Shown here: positions 5,770 to 12,450 of the stretch, piece by piece | How positions within the stretch are numbered: position 1 is the first letter of the stretch | Layout: the number at the start of each line of letters is the position of its first letter | Source of the DNA: a virus | DNA length: 24,560 bases | Reading direction: 5' to 3' (one strand) | Virus record (IMG/VR): IMGVR_UViG_3300006108_000600 | Span: 1 to 24,560 of that record | Notes under the pieces: model-generated | Seen by the model: the letters and a program-made list of their open reading frames with translations, nothing else | Databases searched by the model: none | Told to the model about the DNA's origin: nothing | Program-made: the position numbers and the translations under genes

Positions 5770-6567
5770 TTATATCTCCGCTATTAGAACAGGATCAACT
5801 AAACTTCTTTCATTAGGATATCCAAATGGATTACACACAACTCTTGTTTCTCCGATTTTATAATCAAAAGCATTATGTGTATGACCATGGATCCATAGTT
5901 TTACATTATCAGTCATCATATGTTCCAGATCCGAAGCATACAATGTATTCAGTTCTTTATCATCGGCAAACCTCTCATGGATACTTTTCCATGAAGGAGC
6001 ATGGTGAGTAATAACCACACAAGGTATATCCTTCACTTCTGAACCCGCAAGGATATCTTCTAGATATATTCTTGATAGTTTATGCTCTATGTAAGCATCC
6101 TGCGGAGAAAACTTACGATAGTTGCCTTTAGCATCACAATACTTGATGACACTAAAATCATTCATGGCAAACCTTAGTCTGTTGGTTGTCACAGGATTTT
6201 GTATATCAGTATTAGTCCAAAGAGTAGAACCAACAAACTTTATACCATCAATAGTCACACTCTCGTTATCCAGAAAGTGTAGGTTATTATACTCGGCAAG
6301 AGCATCACGAAGAATATCGGCACTCTTGTTGAATGTGCCTTTATAGTGTTCGTGGTTGCCCATGATATAGATAACATCCTTGAAGTTGGCACAGACCTCA
6401 TCAAAGAACATATAATAACCAAGATTGTTTATATTGCGTTCTTTATTCTTGAAGGCCTTGGCAAGGCAAATGTCACCAGCCAGCACCAGCACATCCGCAC
6501 CAGCATTAGGAATATGGACGTTATGTCCAAACTCTAGATGAATATCCGAACAGACTTGTATCTTCAT
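5770..6567 (-). CDS. Calcineurin-like metallophosphoesterase, 265 aa
   Basis: All metal-binding motifs of the PF00149 family are present in order: D8-x-H10 (CSDIHLEF), GD32 (LAGDICLA), GNHEH at 70-74, VITHHAPS, and HGHTHNAF near the C-terminus. These build a two-metal centre that hydrolyses phosphomono- or diesters. This short form is common in phages and mobile DNA; its substrate is not known. ATG 6567 follows GGAG at 7 bases; the longer open frame to 6603 lies in the upstream gene and is not used. It is distinct from the second metallophosphoesterase at 10710-11453. Confidence 0.93.
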   Translation of the reverse strand: MKIQVCSDIHLEFGHNVHIPNAGADVLVLAGDICLAKAFKNKERNINNLGYYMFFDEVCANFKDVIYIMGNHEHYKGTFNKSADILRDALAEYNNLHFLDNESVTIDGIKFVGSTLWTNTDIQNPVTTNRLRFAMNDFSVIKYCDAKGNYRKFSPQDAYIEHKLSRIYLEDILAGSEVKDIPCVVITHHAPSWKSIHERFADDKELNTLYASDLEHMMTDNVKLWIHGHTHNAFDYKIGETRVVCNPFGYPNERSLVDPVLIAEI

Positions 6568-6568
6568 C

Positions 6569-6853
6569 TTAGAACTCCAAATTTCCAAATTTATAATCTT
6601 CAAATCCTTTTTCTGGTTCGGTCAATATATCTTCCCGAATAAGTTTTTCACAACGCTTTTTCCAATCATCACGTTGCCATTGTGCCTTATCGTATGATAG
6701 TTCATGATAGTCATTGGCGATAAACCTAACCATTTCCTCGTATTTACGGAGGCGAGTGATTTCATTGGTTGCGTCATCAACAGCAGTCTCAACATTAATA
6801 TTACCAGGATAGCATCTGTCCCAAGATTTTATCCGCTCAACAATATCAGTCAT
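6569..6853 (-). CDS. Hypothetical protein, 94 aa
   Basis: Soluble helical protein, starting MTDIVERIKSWDRC, with a stretch NEITRLRKYEEMVRF typical of short coiled-coil phage proteins. The start resembles those of the paralogues at 7490-8366 (MTD/MTE, then a helix, then an EI/RL heptad run), so it may be a distant member of the same family. It overlaps the upstream gene by eight bases. GGAG lies six bases from the ATG. Function unknown. Confidence 0.75.
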   Translation of the reverse strand: MTDIVERIKSWDRCYPGNINVETAVDDATNEITRLRKYEEMVRFIANDYHELSYDKAQWQRDDWKKRCEKLIREDILTEPEKGFEDYKFGNLEF

Positions 6854-7046
6854 CCTTCTCTCCTGTTATTCCCATTTTATCTATCCAGAGATTGTAATCG
6901 TAGCGAGACATATAATCTCTAAGCACTCTCTCAATAGCCTGACAGACACCATCCTCTTCTGGATTGTTTATCATAATCTCATAGTATCCTTGTAAGTCCT
7001 GAACGACTATCCCGGATATCATACCATCATCAAGGTCCATTTTCAT
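6846..7046 (-). CDS. Hypothetical protein, 66 aa
   Basis: Small acidic protein in the tightly packed run, ATGA junction with its upstream neighbour (7043-7046). A second ATG two codons in is also possible. A GVCQAIERVLRDYMSRYDY segment suggests an amphipathic helix. No membrane or export signal. Not recognised. Confidence 0.68.
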   Translation of the reverse strand: MKMDLDDGMISGIVVQDLQGYYEIMINNPEEDGVCQAIERVLRDYMSRYDYNLWIDKMGITGEKDD

Positions 7047-7246
7047 TCTTTCTTCTCTCCTAATACCTTACGAGCTTGGCGTAGGTCGCCAACTGAAACA
7101 AATGCGTGGTCTAAGCTGCTATAGCCGTCATCTAAGAACTCAGTGTATTTTTCAGCAAACGGTTTCAGCGCCGCCTCTAGTTCAGCAATACGGGCCTTAG
7201 CTACCGCAAGTTCTTCTTCTAAGGCATCAACCTGTTCGTCACTCAT
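7043..7246 (-). CDS. Coiled-coil protein, 67 aa, member of a tandem paralogue family
   Basis: ATG 7246 (MSDEQ) overlaps the previous stop as ATGA and has GAGGG at a suitable distance; the frame is open 12 codons further but without a ribosome site. A heptad helix ends in ARIAELEAALKPFAEKY, followed by an acidic region and the C-terminus GDLRQARKVLGEKKE. The same helix and the same ARKVLGEK end recur in the genes at 7765-8043 and 8040-8366. Coding DNA at the 3' end is also similar (7047-7090 against 8044-8090), so duplication is recent. Function unknown. Confidence 0.78.
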   Translation of the reverse strand: MSDEQVDALEEELAVAKARIAELEAALKPFAEKYTEFLDDGYSSLDHAFVSVGDLRQARKVLGEKKE

Positions 7247-7488
7247 TTCTTTTCCCTCAATTCCATCTTCTTTACTATCCATTCTTGGTATTGGTCATTG
7301 GTAGAAAAGTAGTTTATAACCAAATCAAGAGCATTTAGGAACTCATCATCCGGAGGAATCGTCTCATCCGAACAATCATACTTATCAGGCTCACAGTTGA
7401 TACGATAGGCGTCTTTTAGTGACTCCACTACGATTTCATCTTTTTGGCTATCGTTTAGTTCAATATCCAGGTCAACAGATACCTTCAT
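7243..7488 (-). CDS. Conserved phage protein, 81 aa
   Basis: ATG 7488 with GGAG at 7 bases (the open frame to 7503 is in the upstream gene). The start KVSVDLDIELNDSQKDEIV is a beta-strand followed by a helix. An acidic NCEPDKYDC/PPDDEF segment and a helix ending in NYFSTNDQYQEW come next. I recall a widespread hypothetical protein of T4-like phages with this pattern. It interrupts the paralogue array, lying between its first member (7043) and the next ones. Function unknown. Confidence 0.78.
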   Translation of the reverse strand: MKVSVDLDIELNDSQKDEIVVESLKDAYRINCEPDKYDCSDETIPPDDEFLNALDLVINYFSTNDQYQEWIVKKMELREKK

Positions 7489-7489
7489 C

Positions 7490-7768
7490 TTAGTTCTCCT
7501 CATCTTGGAATGGTATTGGTCTTAGAATGTCTTGTGCCTTAGATTGTATAAACACTAACGCCTGCCTATGTTTATCCAGTTCTCTTTCCAGTTCAGCAAT
7601 TCGGTCGACATTTTCTTTTATCGTTTTGAGTGCTTCACGCATACGGTCTTTCCAAAAATCTATTTCCGAGGATTGTGCTTCAATAGTGTCGGCGGCTTCT
7701 CCAAGCATTTTCATTGCGCTTGTAGTATGTCCAAGGCGCAGTCGTTCAAGCAATGTTATCTCAGTCAT
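7490..7768 (-). CDS. Coiled-coil protein, 92 aa, diverged member of the paralogue family
   Basis: MTEITLLERLR start, an AADTIEAQSSEI helix and a VDRIAELERELDKHRQAL heptad run. The first half parallels the two upstream neighbours (MTD..., ...ADAIEAQANRIAELE), but the C-terminal PFAE/RKVLGEK part is replaced by an unrelated tail. It overlaps the upstream member by four bases. Probably a soluble oligomeric protein. Function unknown. Confidence 0.78.
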   Translation of the reverse strand: MTEITLLERLRLGHTTSAMKMLGEAADTIEAQSSEIDFWKDRMREALKTIKENVDRIAELERELDKHRQALVFIQSKAQDILRPIPFQDEEN

Positions 7769-8043
7769 TCCTTTTCTCCCAATACCTTACTGGCGGTAAA
7801 AAAATCTTTTTTACTCATTATAGGTGAACATAACCCGTTGAGTAAAGAGTCATTGTCATCATCAATAAATTCGGATTGTTCAGCAAACGGTTCCAGCGCC
7901 GCTTCTAGTTCAGCAATCCTATTTGCTTGCGCCTCAATAGCGTCGGCGGATTTATTCATTATCTGGGCGTTCAAAGACAATGGATGAACATCAAATTGCG
8001 CTTTCCGCCGTAACACCCACACAATGTCTGAGTAGTCAGTCAT
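7765..8043 (-). CDS. Coiled-coil protein, 92 aa, paralogue family
   Basis: Shares MTDYSDIVWVLR with the upstream copy (MTDYTDLVHILR), the central ANRIAELEAALEPFAE helix, and the ASKVLGEKE terminus. Overlaps both neighbours by four bases (ATGA), so the array is translated as a coupled unit. The acidic loop between helix and C-terminus (IDDDNDSLLNG) differs among copies, suggesting that the ends are conserved for structure and the middle diverges. No catalytic motif. Confidence 0.8.
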   Translation of the reverse strand: MTDYSDIVWVLRRKAQFDVHPLSLNAQIMNKSADAIEAQANRIAELEAALEPFAEQSEFIDDDNDSLLNGLCSPIMSKKDFFTASKVLGEKE

Positions 8044-8366
8044 TCCTTCTCTCCCAATACCTTACGGGCTCGGCGTAGGTCGCCAAGCGTAAAAGCAAAC
8101 GTGCGGTCATCCTCTGGGGCGAAGTCAGAGTATCTTTGTTCGCAAGCTGTTGCCTTATCAGCAAACGGCTTTAACGCTGCCTCTAGTTCAACAATACGGG
8201 CGTCAGTTTTCTCAATAAACCACTTTGCCCATTCGTCGTTTTTATCAATAGAAGCCTCTAGTTCCTCAATACGCTTTGCTTGCGCCTCAATAGCGGCGGC
8301 CGCCATATCACCATATTTTAGGTTAAGTTGTCGCAATATATGGACAAGGTCTGTATAGTCAGTCAT
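8040..8366 (-). CDS. Coiled-coil protein, 108 aa, first member of the paralogue array
   Basis: Longest copy: MTDYTDLVHILRQ start, AAIEAQAKRIEELEA, an extra helical insert (NDEWAKWFIEKTDA) and the shared VELEAALKPFADK, then FTLGDLRRARKVLGEKE. The insert accounts for its greater length and looks like a duplicated heptad segment. ATG 8366 is preceded by AAGGTGG. Nine bases separate it from the gene upstream. Function unknown. Confidence 0.8.
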   Translation of the reverse strand: MTDYTDLVHILRQLNLKYGDMAAAAIEAQAKRIEELEASIDKNDEWAKWFIEKTDARIVELEAALKPFADKATACEQRYSDFAPEDDRTFAFTLGDLRRARKVLGEKE

Positions 8367-8375
8367 CGTGCCACC

Positions 8376-8768
8376 TTACATTTTTTTGCCGATTTCCGAT
8401 AAAGACGCACCATCAGTTATAAGTTGATAAGGTCCTTTGGAATATAAGGGAGCGGTCCTGGCCGCTTTAGCCAAGATCGCTTCCTGAACGTGCTTAGGTT
8501 CCTTATGTAGATTAGTCATAACACCACGTTTGGCGCAAGCATACTTAGTACCTGACATACCTGCGGAAACATAGTCTGGACGCTCTACCTTTATATCCTT
8601 AGCACAATCCTTTACGCTATTCACTACCTTACGTGCCTTCTTGAGTTGAGAAATATGAAGACCTTGGGCCATCAACCATTCCTCGTGAGCAATAGCGGAC
8701 TTGGAAGGTTTCTTGGCCTTCCGCTTCCGCAGATTAGTGGTGGTGTAATAGGCAGGTAATAAAGCCAT
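8376..8768 (-). CDS. Conserved phage protein, 130 aa, basic
   Basis: Lysine- and alanine-rich basic protein starting MALLPAYYTTTNLRKRK. I recall this opening as that of a hypothetical protein found in many unrelated tailed phages. A helical segment (EEWLMAQGLHISQLKKARK) is followed by a DYVSAGMSGTKYACAKRG stretch and a Lys/Ala region. No signal peptide. It may bind nucleic acid, given its charge, but there is no recognised motif. It overlaps the upstream stop as TAATG. Confidence 0.85.
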   Translation of the reverse strand: MALLPAYYTTTNLRKRKAKKPSKSAIAHEEWLMAQGLHISQLKKARKVVNSVKDCAKDIKVERPDYVSAGMSGTKYACAKRGVMTNLHKEPKHVQEAILAKAARTAPLYSKGPYQLITDGASLSEIGKKM

Positions 8769-9262
8769 TAGTTTTGGGACTCCTCAAATGCTTTTTCTTC
8801 TTCCTGGTATTCTTTCCAGGACTCATACTCAAACTCCAACTCTTCGGCAAGATGGTCTGGAAGATGATTGCGCCATTCATCATCGGCAAAATCATACTCA
8901 TAACAATCATCTTCACCGTTGGCATACTCACCAATAAAGCACATACATTCCTCACGGTACCTGGCAGAAACGGTGAAACCTAACTCTTCCATTTTCTTAT
9001 AGAAAGCAATAGGCGGAGACCAGGCCGTATCAAAACCTAGATCAAGTTCCTTAGCGGATTCCATACCAATGAAACCATTGGCAACATCCCACTTGGTACC
9101 CCAATGCTCAATATGCCACTCGTACCAGTCATCCTTCTTATCCTCAGGAAGAGGAACAAACTCTTGGAAAAACCTGTTTTCCTCAAATGCCGCTTTGGCA
9201 CGGGAAATCATAGCCGGATCGTTATGGGATAGGGAGAGATTATTAGAGCACCAATTAGGCAT
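8768..9262 (-). CDS. Api92-like protein with ferredoxin-like fold (DUF1281 type)
   Basis: 164 aa, opening MPNWCSNNLSL, followed by an EFVPLPED segment, WHIEHWGTKWD, a FDTAWSPPIAFYKKMEELGF core and a very acidic tail. The MPNWC.N start, WG.KWD and the DTAWSPP motif are hallmarks of the Api92-like/YubB family found on phages and plasmids; no biochemical role is established. ATG 9262 has AAGGA at 7 bases. It is the first gene after the promoter at 9288-9316 and so heads the large early-type operon of small genes. Confidence 0.88.
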   Translation of the reverse strand: MPNWCSNNLSLSHNDPAMISRAKAAFEENRFFQEFVPLPEDKKDDWYEWHIEHWGTKWDVANGFIGMESAKELDLGFDTAWSPPIAFYKKMEELGFTVSARYREECMCFIGEYANGEDDCYEYDFADDEWRNHLPDHLAEELEFEYESWKEYQEEEKAFEESQN

Positions 9263-9287
9263 AGCACATTCCTTTCATTATGATTAC

Positions 9288-9316
9288 ATTATAGCACAAG
9301 GAATATACGGTGTAAA
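9288..9316 (-). promoter_or_regulatory. Sigma70-type promoter
   Basis: On the minus strand TTTACA (9316-9311), 17 bases, then TATAAT (9293-9288). One base differs from the bacterial consensus and spacing is ideal. It points to the gene starting at 9262, giving a leader of roughly 20 bases with AAGGA. Expected to be used by host RNA polymerase early in infection. Confidence 0.85.
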
Positions 9317-9333
9317 TGCGACATATTGTCGCA
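9317..9333. promoter_or_regulatory. Perfect palindrome abutting the -35 box (operator candidate)
   Basis: TGCGACA-TAT-TGTCGCA: a 7-bp perfect dyad with a three-base centre, ending at the base next to the -35 hexamer of the 9288-9316 promoter. Dyads of this size and place are typical binding sites of dimeric helix-turn-helix regulators. No regulator gene is seen nearby. It could alternatively form a small RNA hairpin if transcribed from upstream. Confidence 0.55.
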
Positions 9334-9369
9334 CCCTGTTTACATTTGTTTATGTTATTTCCAGCATAA

Positions 9370-9400
9370 TCGGTTATTATGTCAAAAATAGCATAACCGA
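9370..9400. repeat. Inverted repeat TCGGTTAT ... ATAACCGA
   Basis: Perfect 8-base arms at 9370-9377 and 9393-9400 with a 15-base AT-rich centre, in the non-coding stretch between the Gly-rich gene (ends 9461) and the promoter at 9288. No U-run follows on either strand, so it is a poor terminator; a protein-binding or replication-related site is possible. The flanking DNA (9263-9460) holds no other gene that I can support. Confidence 0.4.
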
Positions 9401-9460
9401 TGTTTACAATCAAATGAACTATAAATGGGTCAGGAGACGGTCATATGATCTGTTTATAGA

Positions 9461-9715
9461 TCAATCCATATTACCGAAGTCATTATTGAGGCGAGAAGAA
9501 GGAACGGAACCGCCGCCACCTCCACCACTATTTCCTGGGCTATAGGAAGGAGCAAATGACGGTGCTGATGCCGTAGGTAAATGGTGTGGACTTACATTGA
9601 AGGCAGTAGAACCTTCACTCCATCCAGGATTTTCCCAAGAGAAGGCCGGTATCTTATGTACCGGTTCTCCACTTAGGGAGTGAAACTGCGCAAGTATAAT
9701 CAAAGTTTTCATCAT
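9461..9715 (-). CDS. Gly/Ser/Pro-rich small protein, 84 aa
   Basis: ATG 9715 (followed by a second ATG) overlaps the stop of the glycosyltransferase as ATGATG; GGAG lies 8 bases upstream. The first part is ordinary (LIILAQFHSLSGEPVHKIPAFSWENPGW). The second is low complexity, with PSFAPSYSPGNS and a run of six glycines, ending NNDFGNMD. No membrane segment strong enough to call. It is the last gene of the glycan/lipid operon. Unknown function; the low-complexity tail may be disordered. Confidence 0.6.
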   Translation of the reverse strand: MMKTLIILAQFHSLSGEPVHKIPAFSWENPGWSEGSTAFNVSPHHLPTASAPSFAPSYSPGNSGGGGGGSVPSSRLNNDFGNMD

Positions 9716-10713
9716 ATCAAGTTCTCCAAAAATTGGTCTGTAGCGGATTCCCAAGAAAAGGTCTTGGCTCTTGCTACAGCATCCTTTCTATCTAACATAT
9801 TGGCACCGATAATAGCCTCTTCCAAGTCATCATCTTTTAATATACCAGACCTACCATCCTCAATGATATATTCATTTACATCATTACGGAATGCCGCAAC
9901 AGGAAGACCTGATGCCATACCTTCCAACACAACCAATCCAAATGTATCGGTCAAAGAAGGCCAGGCAAATACATCATGCTTACGCAACTCATTGGCAATC
10001 TCATACTTATTTTTTTTACCAAGAAAGTTCACATTAGGATACTTTGCTTTGTATTCTTCCAGTTGTGGTCCATCACCAATCAGTGTCTTGCGTATCCAAC
10101 CATTCTTGATAGATAAAAATGCCTCAAGGTTCTTTTCAGCCGATATACGACCAACATAGACTGCCTTGATAGGACCATTCTTTTCTTTTTGTTCATCATC
10201 AAAAGATGGAGAGAATAACGAGGTATCAACACCTCTAGACCAAAGTTTTAGGTTCTTCAGACCATTTGACTTACAATACTCCATCATTGATGGAGTGGTT
10301 ACGAGAACAGAGCTAGAAGGTCTATGAAACCAACGAAAATATCTCCAAGTAACTTTTGATGGTATACGAGCGTGTATCTCAGCGTAGTCCGGATACCGAG
10401 TATGGTAGGATGTTGTAAAAGGTTTTTTATATTTTTTACAAGAGTATCTAGCAGCAATGCCTATAGCTCCTTCGGTTGATATATGAATATGTTCAGCATT
10501 GCGAACTTCGTCATCAGCTATCCCGGCAGGGAGTAATGGCATATAGATTCCAGTGGATGGTTGTAATGGTACGGTAAGTTTATATAAACCAGGATGAACT
10601 ATTGTAACTTTATGTCCTCTTTTTTCCAGTTCTGCTTTGGTTGCTGATAGAGTTGATACCACTCCATTTATTTGAGGTTCCCAGGCGTCGGTAAAGATTG
10701 TAATATTCTTCAT
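9712..10713 (-). CDS. GT4 glycosyltransferase, Agt/Pgt-like (diacylglycerol glycosylation suspected)
   Basis: 333-aa GT-B enzyme. The N-terminal domain has TDAWEPQINGVVST (acceptor side), IHISTEGAIG and TTSYHTRYPDY. The C-terminal donor domain has YVGRISAEKN, GDGPQLEEY and the E-x7-E-type segment DTFGLVVLEGMASGLPVAA. This is the GT4 group that includes bacterial mannosyl-/glucosyltransferases for lipids. The FRWFHRPSSS and SRGVDTSLFSP signatures are those I associate with the alphaproteobacterial glycosyltransferase that glycosylates diacylglycerol under phosphate limitation (Agt), encoded next to PlcP. The gene overlaps the PlcP-like gene by four bases, reproducing that pairing. The acceptor is inferred; a glycan acceptor as in the neighbouring operon is the alternative. 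It is unrelated to the DNA alpha-glucosyltransferase of T4. Confidence 0.85.
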   Translation of the reverse strand: MKNITIFTDAWEPQINGVVSTLSATKAELEKRGHKVTIVHPGLYKLTVPLQPSTGIYMPLLPAGIADDEVRNAEHIHISTEGAIGIAARYSCKKYKKPFTTSYHTRYPDYAEIHARIPSKVTWRYFRWFHRPSSSVLVTTPSMMEYCKSNGLKNLKLWSRGVDTSLFSPSFDDEQKEKNGPIKAVYVGRISAEKNLEAFLSIKNGWIRKTLIGDGPQLEEYKAKYPNVNFLGKKNKYEIANELRKHDVFAWPSLTDTFGLVVLEGMASGLPVAAFRNDVNEYIIEDGRSGILKDDDLEEAIIGANMLDRKDAVARAKTFSWESATDQFLENLI

Positions 10714-11453
10714 AGAAATACCTTCATCTCAAATGTTCCGTCATAGTGTTCAACAATAGCGGTACAGGACTCTACCCAATCACCGCAGTTTATGTATTGG
10801 ACACCATCTATAGACTTAATACAACAAGAATGGATATGACCGCAAACAATGCCATCAGCATGTCTTTTAGAAGCATAGTCAGCAACAACATTTTCATAAT
10901 CTCCTATAAAGTTTACGGCCTCTTTTACGTGGTGCTTCGCCCACGCGGACAAGGAGAACCCAGGTATTCCTAAAGTTCTTGTGATCCATTGAATCTTACC
11001 ATTCAGACCAATCATAGCATCATACAACACTCCGCCGATATAGGCAAGCCACTTGGCGTTCATGGTAACAATATCAAACTGGTCTCCATGAATAACAATA
11101 TATTTCTTTCCGTCCACTCCGTAATGTATGGCCTCATCCACAAGTTGGATGTTTCCGAATACAATACCAGAATGTTCTCTAAGGAACTCATCGTGGTTTC
11201 CTGTGACGTAGGTAACTGTGACTGACTTTTTGGATTGTTTGAGGAAGAACTGAATAATGTTGTTATGGGCCTGTGGCCAATAAATCTTTTTACGCATCAT
11301 CCAACCGTCAATAATATCACCTACAAGGTAATAATGGTCTGCTTCGGTTGATTTTAGGAATTCTAATAGAAGTTCTGCGTTTGAGTATTTGGTTCCAAGA
11401 TGCACATCGGATATAAAAATAGAACGGTACTTTGCTCGGTCTTTATGTTTCAA
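10710..11453 (-). CDS. plcP: Metallophosphoesterase of the PlcP/LpxH-like type (phospholipase C suspected)
   Basis: 247 aa with a full two-metal centre: D16-x-H18 (FISDVHLG), GD46 (LVGDIIDGW), GNH87D88E, IHGD at 121-124 and CGHIH at 204-208. The features YWPQAHNN, SLSAWAKHHVKEAV and the ending NCGDWVESCTAIVEH are those of the alphaproteobacterial proteins often labelled UDP-2,3-diacylglucosamine diphosphatase, a group that includes S. meliloti PlcP. PlcP splits phosphatidylcholine/PE/PG into diacylglycerol and a phospho-headgroup during phosphate starvation. Start: TTG 11453 after GAGAGG; no upstream ATG fits. It stands directly before an Agt-like glycosyltransferase that would use the diacylglycerol. 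A true LpxH role in lipid A synthesis is the alternative. Confidence 0.82.
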   Translation of the reverse strand: MKHKDRAKYRSIFISDVHLGTKYSNAELLLEFLKSTEADHYYLVGDIIDGWMMRKKIYWPQAHNNIIQFFLKQSKKSVTVTYVTGNHDEFLREHSGIVFGNIQLVDEAIHYGVDGKKYIVIHGDQFDIVTMNAKWLAYIGGVLYDAMIGLNGKIQWITRTLGIPGFSLSAWAKHHVKEAVNFIGDYENVVADYASKRHADGIVCGHIHSCCIKSIDGVQYINCGDWVESCTAIVEHYDGTFEMKVFL

Positions 11454-11480
11454 AACAACCTCTCTGGTTAGGAGACCTAT

Positions 11481-11488
11481 TATTTATT
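11481..11488 (-). promoter_or_regulatory. Candidate late promoter (AATAAATA)
   Basis: AATAAATA on the minus strand in the 46-base gap between galE and the PlcP-like gene, 28 bases upstream of its TTG start. It differs by one base from the T4 late -10 element. It could give the two lipid genes transcription separate from the glycan operon. Weak evidence by itself. Confidence 0.25.
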
Positions 11489-11499
11489 GCTTTGCAACA

Positions 11500-12450
11500 T
11501 TAACCGTTTTGTGACGGTTTCATACTTTCCATAATATCATCTAAAGTATATTGTGGATAGTAACCTAATAGTTCTTTTAGTTTAGTGTTATCAGCAACAA
11601 GATAGGGAACGTCACCATCTCGGCGTTCTTTATACTCTATTCTCATTTCACCATTATGTAATACGTCGTTGGCCTTATCAACAACCTCTTTCACAGAATA
11701 ACCTTTACCAGAACCTATATTGAGGACGATGTTGGTATTATCCAAGAAGTTTATGTATTCATAGGCCGCGATATGTGTTCGGCAAATATCAATCACATGA
11801 ACATAATCACGAATACAAGTTCCATCTACCGTAGGATAATCATCACCATATATTGTGGCAGTTTTGTTTCTTGCTAATAGTGGAATAAGATGTGTCTCTG
11901 GATCATGTTCTTCATAGAGGTTGGCCTCTACGTTTCTACCACAGGCATTAAAATACCTTAGGCGTGCTACATTCATATCTTTAACACCTTCAAGGATAGT
12001 TTCGCACATAGCCTTAGACTTACCATAAACAGAAACAGGATTCATCGGTTGTGATTCCAACAAATGACCAAACATTTGACTTTTGGATTCACCATACACC
12101 GCAGCCGTAGATGAAAAGATAAAGTTTCTTATCTTACATCTTTTTGCCATATCAATGGTGTTTAATGTGGCTCCGACGTTGTTTCTATAATATGACCAAG
12201 GGTCTCTTTCCCCTTCTTCCACTGAGATATATGCTGCGAAATGGAAGAGGCAATCGACTTCTCCTCTTGAGAAATAAGCGGTATTGAGAGAAAGATCAAC
12301 ACAGCTAAAAGCATCATAAAGATGCCGCAAATGCGGTCTAACATTTTTATCTACTCCTATGATAAAGCAATCCGGATAGGTTCGCTTTAGTTCATAGCAC
12401 ATATGACTGCCAATGTAACCGTTACAGCCTGTGACTACAAATTTCTTCAT
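11500..12450 (-). CDS. galE: UDP-glucose 4-epimerase (GalE-like)
   Basis: 316-aa extended short-chain dehydrogenase/reductase that interconverts UDP-glucose and UDP-galactose. NAD-binding GCNGYIGS at 8-15; LFHFAAYISVEEG; catalytic serine region FSSTAAVYG; catalytic Y-x-x-x-K as YGKSK; RYFNACG and the family signature GTCIRDYVHV are all visible. Length is slightly below the usual ~330. It overlaps the upstream methyltransferase by four bases and is the last gene of the glycan block. Epimerisation of other UDP-hexoses cannot be excluded. Confidence 0.95.
   Translation of the reverse strand: MKKFVVTGCNGYIGSHMCYELKRTYPDCFIIGVDKNVRPHLRHLYDAFSCVDLSLNTAYFSRGEVDCLFHFAAYISVEEGERDPWSYYRNNVGATLNTIDMAKRCKIRNFIFSSTAAVYGESKSQMFGHLLESQPMNPVSVYGKSKAMCETILEGVKDMNVARLRYFNACGRNVEANLYEEHDPETHLIPLLARNKTATIYGDDYPTVDGTCIRDYVHVIDICRTHIAAYEYINFLDNTNIVLNIGSGKGYSVKEVVDKANDVLHNGEMRIEYKERRDGDVPYLVADNTKLKELLGYYPQYTLDDIMESMKPSQNG

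Noticed and set aside
7568-7987. Plus-strand open frame of 139 aa opposite the paralogue array
   Set aside because: Ser/Ala-rich mirror of coiled-coil codons on the coding strand; no ribosome site; all neighbours are on the minus strand.
9418-9455. Plus-strand TATAAATG and GGAGACGG followed by ATG
   Set aside because: The frame ends after four codons; no plus-strand gene follows, so this looks like chance.
9069-9545. Plus-strand open frame of 158 aa crossing the promoter region
   Set aside because: It is antisense to the Api92-like gene and the Gly-rich gene, has no ribosome-binding site and a low-complexity proline end that mirrors the glycine run on the minus strand.
9461-9550. Glycine-run DNA as a repeat or recombination site
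   Set aside because: It is explained as six GGN-type codons of a low-complexity protein tail; no second copy is seen in the window.
11501-11521. AACCGT/ACGGTT hairpin at the end of galE as a terminator
   Set aside because: Only six pairs, partly in coding sequence, and no U-run follows on the minus strand.
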